Source: JAWKVD01 sp041398225 (GTDB lineage Bacteria > Pseudomonadota > Alphaproteobacteria > Caulobacterales > Hyphomonadaceae). From it: 64,000 nt of DNA. Positions 46,807 through 54,632 of this stretch are shown here, in pieces. The DNA lies in NCBI GenBank assembly GCA_041398225.1, contig JAWKVD010000013.1:40326-104325 (forward strand). Reading direction: 5' to 3'. The notes beneath the pieces are model-generated. The model was not told where the DNA came from. It saw only the letters and a list, made by a program, of their open reading frames with translations, and ran no database searches. How positions within the stretch are numbered: the stretch's first letter is position 1; every line of letters begins with the position of its first letter. A program made the position numbers and the translations under genes.

Positions 46807-47909
46807 TCGGCGGGCGGTGCGGGCCCGGGTTCGGGCTGGGGTTCTGGCTCGGGCTCGCGCGGGCGGATGAGGCCCTGCTGCGCCTGATAGGCCAGTTGCG
46901 CCACCTGCTCGCCGGTGCGCGGATCGCAGCTGCGCACCGCGAAGAGGTCGCCGTCGTTCGCGAAATAGAAATCGTCGCGGCCCGCGCCGCAGCGCTCGGC
47001 GAGCGGACGGGCGGTGTCGGGATCGGCCAGCGCCTCCATGCCGGCGCGGACCGCCTCGCTGAAGCCCTTGCCGTAGAGCGCATCGCTCTGAAGCGCGCCG
47101 GACGGGGCGGAGACGCGGATCGAGAGCGACTCGTCGGCCTCAAGCGCCGCCAGCAGGTCGCGTGCGGGTTCGTCGCGAATGTTCTGCGAGGCGTAGAACA
47201 GCCACGGCTCCGATCCGAGGCGCAGGGCGGCGCGATCGGTGATGCGCGCATGCGCGGGCATGCCGACGGTGTAGCCGGACCAGACCAGCCCCTTCCTGGC
47301 GAACAGTTCGACCTTCGCGCCGTGCTGTCCGTCCGGCCAGGTCCAGGCGTCGACGGCGGCGGCGGTCTTCTCTTCGAGTTCGGCGCGGGTGCGCGCGCCC
47401 TCGCCCGGGCGCGAGGCGAGCAGAACCGCAGACGGCATGATGGTCAGGAAATAGGGTTCGGGCGCGCCATCGGGCGGCGGCGTGCGAAACTCCACCGTGA
47501 GCCAGGAACGAATGAGACGCGCGCTCATCGGATCGGAGGGCGATTCATCGAGCGTCAGCGGACGGCCGGCCTCGCCGCCGCCGCCGCCGGGACCGACCGC
47601 GGAGACCAGAAGACGCGCGCCATAATCCGCCCCGCCCTCCTGCACGATGTCGGCGGCTTGCGCGAACCAGCGCGTCCAACCCGCGACGCCGGAGGCCTCG
47701 CCCGCTCCATCGGCGCTGGCGCGGGTCAGCGAGCAGGACGGGCTGCGCAGGCAATGCTGGATCATCAACCCGCCGGCCTCGGCCTGTTTGGGCATTTCGC
47801 GGCGCGCCTGGCGGGTCAGGTCTTCGTCGGTGGTTTCGCCCGGACCGCACGCGCCAAGGCCGAGCGCCAGAACGGCGAGACCCAGCGCGATCCCGAGATG
47901 TCCCGTCAT
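46803..47909 (-). CDS. Hypothetical lipoprotein
   Basis: 368-aa protein with signal peptide and lipobox (LALGLGACGPG). The mature part includes a Cys pair near the start (IQHCLRSPSCSLTRA) and a C-terminal Pro/Glu repeat (EPEPEPQPEPGPAP). It probably lies in the periplasm or outer membrane. Family not recognised. Confidence 0.6.
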   Translation of the reverse strand: MTGHLGIALGLAVLALGLGACGPGETTDEDLTRQARREMPKQAEAGGLMIQHCLRSPSCSLTRASADGAGEASGVAGWTRWFAQAADIVQEGGADYGARLLVSAVGPGGGGGEAGRPLTLDESPSDPMSARLIRSWLTVEFRTPPPDGAPEPYFLTIMPSAVLLASRPGEGARTRAELEEKTAAAVDAWTWPDGQHGAKVELFARKGLVWSGYTVGMPAHARITDRAALRLGSEPWLFYASQNIRDEPARDLLAALEADESLSIRVSAPSGALQSDALYGKGFSEAVRAGMEALADPDTARPLAERCGAGRDDFYFANDGDLFAVRSCDPRTGEQVAQLAYQAQQGLIRPREPEPEPQPEPGPAPPAD

Positions 47910-47986
47910 GTCCGCTTCCCGTTCGCCACCGTCATTCGCATCCTGTCGCTCGCATCACGCTCGCGGACCGGCGAACGGGCGGACCG

Positions 47987-49177
47987 TCAGCTCATCGCCG
48001 TGACGTCGTGCGCGTAGATCCAGTCCTGCCGCGAATGCACGAAGCCGGGGAGCAGCCTATCTGCGATCTTCATCGGACCATAGGTCGCCAGCTGCGACAA
48101 CGCACCGGCGCGGTGGAAGATGGCGCGGTTGGCGCGCGCGCTCTCCATCACCCTGGTGGTGCGCGGACGGCGGAGGGCGTCATAGCGCCTGAGCGCGGCG
48201 GGGATGTCGGCCTTGCCCTCCTCCACGCAGCGCGCCAGCACATAGGCGTCCTCGATCGCCATCGCCGCGCCCTGCGCCTGGAAGGGCATCATCGGATGGC
48301 AGGCGTCGCCCAGAAGGGTGACGCGGCCCTCGGACCAGTAGGGCAAGGCGTCGCGATCGTAGAGCGCCCAGCGGTTGCACGAGGCGGCGCGGCCAAGCAC
48401 GTCCTGAAGCGGTTGCGCCCAATCGCTGAAAGCTGCGCGGACATGATCGAGATCGCCGGTTTCATGCCAGCTTTCGACATCGAACGTGTCGCCCTCGGTG
48501 ACGCCGACGAAATTCATCAGGCCGCCGTCGCGGAGATAATAGGTCACGGCGTGGCGGTTGGGTCCGACCCAGACGGAAGCGGCGCGATCCGGGAAGACCG
48601 CGTCGAGACCCTCGGCCGGAACGGTCAGGCGCCAGGCGACGCATCCGGTGAAGCGCGGCGCGCCGGCATGCAGCGTCTGGCGGCGCACGGCGGAGCGCAC
48701 GCCGTCGGCCCCGAGAAGAATGTCGGCGGCGACGATGTCGCCATTGTCCAGACCGGCGCGGGCTTCCGCACGGGACTGGGCGACGCCGACCACGCGGGCG
48801 CCGAGGCGAAGGGTGACAGTCTCGTATGACAGAGCGATATCGGTCAGCGCCTGCAACAGATCGGCGCGATGCACGTGCAGATAGGGCGCGCCGTAGCGAC
48901 GTTCGGCGGCGGCGCCCATGGGGATGGCGAAGATGCGATCGCCGCTGCGCCCGTCGCGCATTTCGAGACGTTCGACCATGGTGGCGGTTTCGCGCACGCG
49001 CGCGTCGGCGCCCATGGCGCGCAGGGCGTTGACGGCGTTGGGGCTGAGCTGGAGGCCGGCGCCGACCTCGGTCAGTTCGCCGGCCTGTTCGAGCAGGACG
49101 ACGCTGGCGCCGATGCGCGCAAAGGCGATCGCGGCGGTCATGCCGCCGATCCCCGCGCCTGCGATGGCGACCTTCAT
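47987..49177 (-). CDS. FAD-dependent aromatic-ring monooxygenase (salicylate/3-hydroxybenzoate type)
   Basis: 396-aa flavoprotein. The Rossmann GxGxxG is in VAIAGAGIGGMTAAIAFAR (residues 3-21), the DG motif DILLGADGVRSAVR is at about 155-168, and the GD motif VTLLGDACHPMMPFQAQGAA at about 285-304. The fold and GDACHPM block match salicylate hydroxylase-like or 3-hydroxybenzoate 6-hydroxylase-like enzymes. Without neighbouring aromatic catabolic genes the substrate remains open. Confidence 0.87.
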   Translation of the reverse strand: MKVAIAGAGIGGMTAAIAFARIGASVVLLEQAGELTEVGAGLQLSPNAVNALRAMGADARVRETATMVERLEMRDGRSGDRIFAIPMGAAAERRYGAPYLHVHRADLLQALTDIALSYETVTLRLGARVVGVAQSRAEARAGLDNGDIVAADILLGADGVRSAVRRQTLHAGAPRFTGCVAWRLTVPAEGLDAVFPDRAASVWVGPNRHAVTYYLRDGGLMNFVGVTEGDTFDVESWHETGDLDHVRAAFSDWAQPLQDVLGRAASCNRWALYDRDALPYWSEGRVTLLGDACHPMMPFQAQGAAMAIEDAYVLARCVEEGKADIPAALRRYDALRRPRTTRVMESARANRAIFHRAGALSQLATYGPMKIADRLLPGFVHSRQDWIYAHDVTAMS

Positions 49178-49323
49178 GGCGAAGCTCCCCGGCTCAATGC
49201 GAGCGGGTTAGCCCTCGCCCGCGAACGGGGCAACCGGCTTGTCGGGAGATCGTGGGCGGGACGCGCCGCGCGGGCGCAATCGCCGCAGCGCTGGCGTGCG
49301 GGGCCGGCTTGCCGGGAGCGGGT

Positions 49324-49716
49324 CTAGGCGGACGCGGCCTGACGCTTGGCGTACATGGCCACGACCTGGCCCATCGCCTTGAACAGCATTTTCATCGCCA
49401 CCGGCTTCATCAGCACGTCGTCGGCGCCCGCCGCGAGGCATTCGTCGCGCATGTGCAGCGAGGTGTCGGCGGTGACCACGATGATCGGAACGTGGGCCTT
49501 GGCGTCCTCGCGGGCGCGGATGCGGCGGATCGCCGTCAGACCGTCCATGCCGGGCATGCGCAGGTCCATCAGGACCAGCGAGTATTCCTCGCGGTCGACG
49601 CTATCGAGACCGGCCTGGCCGTCCTCGGCTTCGTCCAGAGTCACGCCCGCGACCAGCAGCATGTCGCGAACGACCCGCCGGTTCATTGCATCATCGTCGA
49701 CAAAGAGCACACGCAT
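49324..49716 (-). CDS. Single-domain response regulator
   Basis: 130-aa receiver. Acidic pocket VDDDAMNRRVV, phosphoacceptor Asp in SLVLMDLRMPGMDGL, Thr in IIVVTADTS, Lys in DVLMKPVAMKML. No output domain. It lies 40 bases downstream of the hybrid kinase on the same strand, so it is very likely that kinase's partner, supplying the intact phosphoacceptor that the kinase's own receiver-like domain lacks. Confidence 0.87.
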   Translation of the reverse strand: MRVLFVDDDAMNRRVVRDMLLVAGVTLDEAEDGQAGLDSVDREEYSLVLMDLRMPGMDGLTAIRRIRAREDAKAHVPIIVVTADTSLHMRDECLAAGADDVLMKPVAMKMLFKAMGQVVAMYAKRQAASA

Positions 49717-49756
49717 GACGAACCTGTTCCTTTGGTATCCCTTTAACCCGCCAATA

Positions 49757-52240
49757 TTAAGCGGCGCTTGCGGCGCTTCCCGAGATTTCGCCGTTTTTAT
49801 CAGTGGTTTCGTCCAGCCCCAGCGCCGCGACGATGGCCACGGGGTCGAAATCTCCCGTAACCACGGCGTCCGCGCCCGCCAGCCGCAGCATCGGCGGTTC
49901 GATCAGGGAGCCTTCTTCCAGAACGATCGCGATGTGCGCCTCGCCGGCGGCCTCGCGGAGCTGCATGAGCGCGTCCATCACCTGGCCGAGATCGTCGCCC
50001 AGCATTTCGGTGTAGGCGAGCACCACGCCCGGACGCTTGCGCTGCACGGCCTGAACCATGTCGAGCGGGTCCTCGTGGACGATCAGGGTGCGGCCCTCGG
50101 CGTCGAGCATCGCCTCGATGACGTTCTGGCGCAGCGGGTTGGCGTCGAGGATCAGGATGCAGCCCGCGTCGGTGGCGTCGGCTTCGGCGCCGGCCGTGCG
50201 GTGCGAGATGGTTACCGGCACGCGCAGGGTGAAGGTGGAGCCTTCTCCGGGAACGCTGTCGACGGTGACGTCGCCGTTAAGGGCGCGCGCCAACTTGCGG
50301 CAGATGGAGAGGCCAAGGCCGGTGCCGCCGTGCTTGCGGGTCTTGCCGCCGTCGATCTGGTGGAAGGGCTCGAAGATCTGGTCGAGCTGGTCGGTCGGGA
50401 TGCCGCAACCGGTGTCGGAGACCAGGACCACAAGCTCGCCTTCGGCGCCCTCGCCGCGCAGTTCGGCCTTGAGGCTGACGGCGCCGTGCTCGGTGAACTT
50501 CACGGCGTTGGACAGAAGGTTGAACACGATCTGGCGCACGCGGCGTTCGTCGGTGACGACGCGCGACTTCACGGCCTCGATGTCGGCGTTGAGGGCGACG
50601 CCCTTGCTGCGGGCGCTGTCGGACCAGACGCCGCAGACATCGTTCAGCGTGTCGGCGATGTCGCACTCCTCGACCTCGAGGGTGATCGCGCCGGTTTCGA
50701 TCTTGGCCATGTCGAGAATGTCGTCGACGATCGCCTTCATCGTCAGGCCGGAGCCATGCACCAGTTCGACGCGTTCGCGGACGTCGGCGTCGATGTCCTT
50801 GCGGCGCATCAGAAGCTGCGTCATGCCGAGCATGCCGTTGAGCGGCGTGCGGATCTCGTGGCTGGTGGTGGCGAGGAATTCGGACTTCGCCTTCAGGGCG
50901 CGTTCCAGCGCGACATTGGTTTCGCCAAGCTTGACGTTGGCCTTGCGGATGTCGTTGCGGCTGCGGCGCATCGAGGCGTAGTGCACGCCGCCGCCGGCCA
51001 GCGCGATCAGGCCGATGGCGCCGAGCGCCACGAAAATCGTGTTGCGCTGACGCGCGCGCGCCTTGTTGAGCGCGACTTCTTTCTCAAGCGTTTCGGTGCG
51101 CAGCCGCGCCAGACGCAGCTCCTGGCTGGTGAAGTCGAACTGCGCGCCCATCAGCGCGGTGTTGGCCGCCGCCGAAACGTTGCGGGCTTCGTCGTCGAGG
51201 CGCTTGAACGCCTTGAGGTGGCGCAGCGCGAGACGGGTCTGGCCGAGATTGTTGTAGATTTTCGAAGCCGCGTCGTGGAATTCGCGGAACGGCATCGGCG
51301 TTCTGTCGAGATCGACGCCCTCGAAGGTGCGCGTGATGAGGTCGCCCGCCTCGGCGACATTGCCGCGCGCGAACTCGACCTCGGCGAGGACGCCATAGAG
51401 GAAGGGCTCCCATTCCTGCGCCGAGCCGCCGCGCGAGAGCGACAGCGCCCGGTTCACCGTGTCCTCGGCGCCGATGAGATCGCCCTGCGCTAGCTGGACC
51501 GCGGCGAGGTTGGTGAGGATGCGCGCCTGAAGCATCGGGCTGTCCATGTCGACAGCGATCTTCAGCGCGTCGCGGAAGCCTTCGGCGGCCTTGTCGTATT
51601 GCGCCAGCTCGCGATAGGCGTGCGCCATGTTGTTGAGACGCGCGAGATTGACCGAGGGATCGCCCGCGAAGGCCTCGCCGGCGCGGCGATAGAATTCGAG
51701 CGCGCGTTCGTAGTTGTGGGCGTCGGTGTAGATCGATCCGACCTGCTGCAGCGCCAGCGAGAGGCTGCGGTTTTCGCCGAGCGCGGCGAAGGTGGACTGG
51801 GCGTCCTGATAGTCCTGAAGCGCGCTGGCGTAGTCGCCGGAAACGCGCGCCGCGCCCGCGCGCGCCATCAGAAGATCGCCGTAAAGCTTGGTGTCCGCGC
51901 CATGCTCGCGGGCGATCCCAATCGCCTGTTCGAGCACCTTGACGCTTTCGTCGGAGCGGTTGAGGCGCTTGAGCGCTTCGCCCTGCAGCCAGAGCGCCGT
52001 TGCGTGGTCGAGCAGGCAGTCCTGACCGCAGGCGAGCGCCAGGTCGTCGGCCTGTTGCGCGAGATCGAGGGCTTCGGCCGGGTCGGCCATCATGCGCGAC
52101 TTCGCCTGCCCCGCCAGATCCTGGAAGGGCGCCGATTGCGCGGTTTCCTGCGCGGGCGACGCCGGAGCGCCAGCCTCCTGAGCGAAGGACTGGCCGGCCG
52201 CAACGGCGAAGAGCAAAACTGAAAGTGCGGCGGAACGCAT
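49757..52240 (-). CDS. TPR-containing histidine kinase with degenerate receiver
   Basis: 827-aa sensor kinase starting at the ATG for MRSAALSVLLFAVAAGQSFA (signal peptide). TPR-like helical repeats span about 40-370 (periplasmic). A membrane helix lies at 401-420. HisKA follows with His461 in SHEIRTPLNG. HATPase has N-box FNLLSNAVKF (573-582), G1 DTGCGIP (609-615) and G2 HGGTGLGLS (638-646). The C-terminal receiver-like domain (about 694-815) has VVLAYTEM where a phosphoacceptor Asp should be, so it is probably inactive. A longer in-frame upstream extension is not coding-like. Confidence 0.88.
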   Translation of the reverse strand: MRSAALSVLLFAVAAGQSFAQEAGAPASPAQETAQSAPFQDLAGQAKSRMMADPAEALDLAQQADDLALACGQDCLLDHATALWLQGEALKRLNRSDESVKVLEQAIGIAREHGADTKLYGDLLMARAGAARVSGDYASALQDYQDAQSTFAALGENRSLSLALQQVGSIYTDAHNYERALEFYRRAGEAFAGDPSVNLARLNNMAHAYRELAQYDKAAEGFRDALKIAVDMDSPMLQARILTNLAAVQLAQGDLIGAEDTVNRALSLSRGGSAQEWEPFLYGVLAEVEFARGNVAEAGDLITRTFEGVDLDRTPMPFREFHDAASKIYNNLGQTRLALRHLKAFKRLDDEARNVSAAANTALMGAQFDFTSQELRLARLRTETLEKEVALNKARARQRNTIFVALGAIGLIALAGGGVHYASMRRSRNDIRKANVKLGETNVALERALKAKSEFLATTSHEIRTPLNGMLGMTQLLMRRKDIDADVRERVELVHGSGLTMKAIVDDILDMAKIETGAITLEVEECDIADTLNDVCGVWSDSARSKGVALNADIEAVKSRVVTDERRVRQIVFNLLSNAVKFTEHGAVSLKAELRGEGAEGELVVLVSDTGCGIPTDQLDQIFEPFHQIDGGKTRKHGGTGLGLSICRKLARALNGDVTVDSVPGEGSTFTLRVPVTISHRTAGAEADATDAGCILILDANPLRQNVIEAMLDAEGRTLIVHEDPLDMVQAVQRKRPGVVLAYTEMLGDDLGQVMDALMQLREAAGEAHIAIVLEEGSLIEPPMLRLAGADAVVTGDFDPVAIVAALGLDETTDKNGEISGSAASAA

Positions 52241-52390
52241 AGACAATATACCCGGCAACTCTACGAGAAACGCTAAGGCAGAAAGGCTACGATCCCGATA
52301 ACCATCGCCTGAAAGCTCGCCGAACTCGCTAACGATTTGGTCGCAGTTTTCGCCGCTTGCCCGGCCTTGCGCACGGGACATCCGCGAGGG

Positions 52391-53678
52391 TCAGACCGCC
52401 ACGCCGAAATGCATCGCCGACGGGGGCCGGATGCGCTCTTTCAACTCATCGGAGCGCAGGAACTCCAGCAATTCATCCAGCGGCATCGGGTAGCCGATGA
52501 AATAGCCCTGCACGAGATCGCAGCCCATCATCGAGAGCAGCGCCAGGGTTTCGGCGTCCTCGACGCCCTCGCCCACGACCTCCAGCTCCAGCGCGTGGCC
52601 AAGCTCGATGGTCGAGCGGACAAGCAGCGGGTCGCGGTGGCTGTGCGTCAGGTGAGAGATGAACGAGCGGTCGATCTTCAGCTCCTGCGCGGGGAGCTGC
52701 TGCACATAGGCGAGCGAGGAGACGCCCGCGCCATAGTCGTCGATCGAAATGCGCACGCCGGCGTTGGCGAACAGTTTGAGGTGATGCAGCGCGATCTTCC
52801 AGTCGTCGATGGCGGCGCTTTCGGTGATCTCGAAGGAGATGCGGTTCGGCGCCTGCTGCAGGATCTCCATCGTCGTTTCGACGAAGCGGCGATCGGTGAG
52901 CAGACGGCCCGAGACGTTGATGGCGATGCGCAGCGGATAGCCTTCGGCTTCGAGACGCTTGGCTGTCCTCGACCGCGCGCAAAAGTCCGAAGCGGGTGAG
53001 ATCGCGGATCTGGCCGGTTTCCTCGGCGGTCGGGATGAAGGCGCTGGGGGGCACCTCGCCGCGCGTCGGGCTGGTCCAGCGGGTGAGCGCTTCGACGGCG
53101 ACGACTTCACCGGTGCGCGGACGCGCCAGCGGCTGGTAGACCAGCCTGACCTCGCCATTGGCGAGGCCGTCGCGGAGTTCGTCGAGCAGGCTGAGGCGGC
53201 CCAGCGGGTCGCCGTATTCGTGCGCCGAGAAGGGCTGCAGCCAGGCGCCCTGCTCGCGGGCCTGGTCGAGCGCCATTTCGGCCTGATGCAGAAGATCGGT
53301 GCAGCTGAGGCCAGGCTGCTTCATCTGCGAGAAGCCCATGCGCGCGCTGACGTTGACGCAGTGGCCGTGCAGTTCGACCGCCTGTTCGAGGTTGAGACGC
53401 ATGTCGGACAGGAAGGCCCGCGCCTCCTCGGCGCCGCCGGGAAACAGGATATGCGCGCCGAGCGCGTCCGGGGCGAGCCGCGCGACCATGGCGCTGCTGC
53501 TGAAATCGCGGATGCGGGTGGCCAGCGCCTCGACCAGATCCTCGGCGAGGTCGTAGCCGATCGCGGCGCGGATGCGGGCGAAACGGTCGATGCCGACGGT
53601 CACGACGCAACTGATCACGCCGGCCTCGCGGCCGCGTCTCAGTTCGATATCGACCAGCAGGTCCTGCCGCGTCTTCAA
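52391..53678 (-). pseudogene. GGDEF-EAL cyclic-di-GMP phosphodiesterase gene with a frameshift
   Basis: From ATG 53,678 the frame encodes a degenerate GGDEF domain (RLAPDALGA in place of GGDEF) and the start of an EAL domain (VVAVEALTRWTSPTRG). Near 52,960-52,967 one extra base shifts the frame; the shifted frame carries the rest of EAL: LRIAINVSGRLL, ISFEITES, ISIDDYGAG, ELKIDRSF and VGEGVED. All key EAL residues are present across the two frames. With one base removed the protein would be a full ~425-aa phosphodiesterase. Either a real mutation or a sequencing error. Confidence 0.82.
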
Positions 53679-54123
53679 GGGGCCCTCTTATGCCTCTCAG
53701 GGACGCCGCCCGAGGACGACATCCGGCCGGCTGCGCTGCGAACGGCCCCCGTCCGGTCGAACACACCTTTGCGAGGGTACTCTTGGCGCCCCAATCATAA
53801 AATTTACTTAATTACAAACAGTAATAACAGTATATGTTTCGTGTTCGCCGCCGAATTTACAGAATATCCGCGCCGGCGTTCTTCCCGGCATCGCGGGTGG
53901 GCGCAACGCCATGAGCCGCCGAGAGAGGCTCGCCATGCGGGACCCGCTATCGGGACCCGCCATAGGTAGGGGCCGCCATGAGGGGCCGCGCGAGAGGATT
54001 TATCGTGAGGTTTTCGCGTTATGCGCCGGCCGGGCGACGCAGAAACTGGAGCGGGCGATGCGCTCCTATTTCATTTATAATGTGAACTATTTCAATAACT
54101 TAACTCGAAATCACATTCAAAAT

Positions 54124-54154
54124 GTAGGGAATTTTGTAGGGAGAAAAGTAGGGA
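54124..54154 (+). repeat. Three phased GTAGGGA direct repeats
   Basis: GTAGGGA occurs at 54,124, 54,136 and 54,148, exactly 12 bases apart, in an AT-rich background. Such phased heptamers upstream of a regulator gene could be operator iterons, or part of an attachment site at the island edge. Confidence 0.6.
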
Positions 54155-54180
54155 GTTCTTGAGCTTTTTCAATTTGGAGC

Positions 54181-54291
54181 GATTCACATGATTCGAGCGC
54201 AATCCGCTCTATTGCGCTCTTGGTTGTATCACACGCCCTCTGAATACGTGGGGCCCCGGTTCCGCCCCTAACTTGAGTAATCATGTGAATC
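54181..54291. promoter_or_regulatory. Nested inverted repeats upstream of the XRE regulator
   Basis: GATTCACATGATT (54,181-54,193) and AATCATGTGAATC (54,279-54,291) are perfect 13-base inverted copies. Between them GAGCGCAAT (54,195-54,203) and ATTGCGCTC (54,211-54,219) form a 9-bp dyad. They end about 50 bases before the regulator start, as expected for an autoregulatory operator. Confidence 0.55.
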
Positions 54292-54341
54292 ATAGTTGTT
54301 TGGCTATACTCGCCCGACAATTGAACGCACTATTTCTGGTA

Positions 54342-54629
54342 ATGTCTATGTCCGATTCCATTTCCGCCAATGCTCGCGAGCGTGATCTCAAAGCGTGGAT
54401 CGCCTTTCATATAGCCTGCCGCATTGAAGCGGCGGGACTGACGCAGACCCAAGCTGCTGAGTATATGCGGCTTAAGCAGCCTGATTTGTCGGCAGTGTTG
54501 CATGGCAAGTTAAATGGCTACTCGGTTGAACGACTGGCGCGCTGCCTATCGGCGTTGGGCGACGAAGTGCGGCTGACAGTGAAGGGAGCGGACGGTTCGG
54601 AAGACTCGTTTGTTCTAGAAGACGCCTAG
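54342..54629 (+). CDS. XRE/HigA-like helix-turn-helix regulator (HTH_37 type)
   Basis: 95-aa DNA-binding protein. Helix-turn-helix around residues 20-70: AGLTQTQAAEYMRLKQPDLS, followed by GYSVERLARCLSALGDEVRL. This pattern is that of HigA-like antitoxins and of control proteins of restriction systems. ATG 54,342 is preceded by a weak GG; 54,348 is an equal alternative. It heads the methyltransferase-helicase-nuclease cluster, with 3 bases to the next gene, and probably controls it through the inverted repeats upstream. Confidence 0.82.
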   Translation: MSMSDSISANARERDLKAWIAFHIACRIEAAGLTQTQAAEYMRLKQPDLSAVLHGKLNGYSVERLARCLSALGDEVRLTVKGADGSEDSFVLEDA

Positions 54630-54632
54630 ACG

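Larger units (their letters stand above)
53679..54341. other. AT-rich boundary region of the right accessory island
   Basis: 663 bases without a gene. The left part is an abrupt AT-rich stretch (about 53,796-53,845); the middle (about 53,870-54,040) is GC-rich with repeats of GGGACCCGC and GAGGGGCC type; the right part carries the GTAGGGA direct repeats and inverted repeats described separately. A composition break here suggests the island edge. No tRNA or integrase is visible. Confidence 0.55.

Noticed and set aside
46539..48017. 492-codon plus-strand frame across the lipoprotein genes
   Set aside because: Repetitive Arg/Gly/Ala text in a shifted frame over genes with clear signal peptides.
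53860..54060. Possible tRNA or tmRNA end as the island's integration site
   Set aside because: No cloverleaf or tmRNA end could be folded; only short GC-rich repeats are present.
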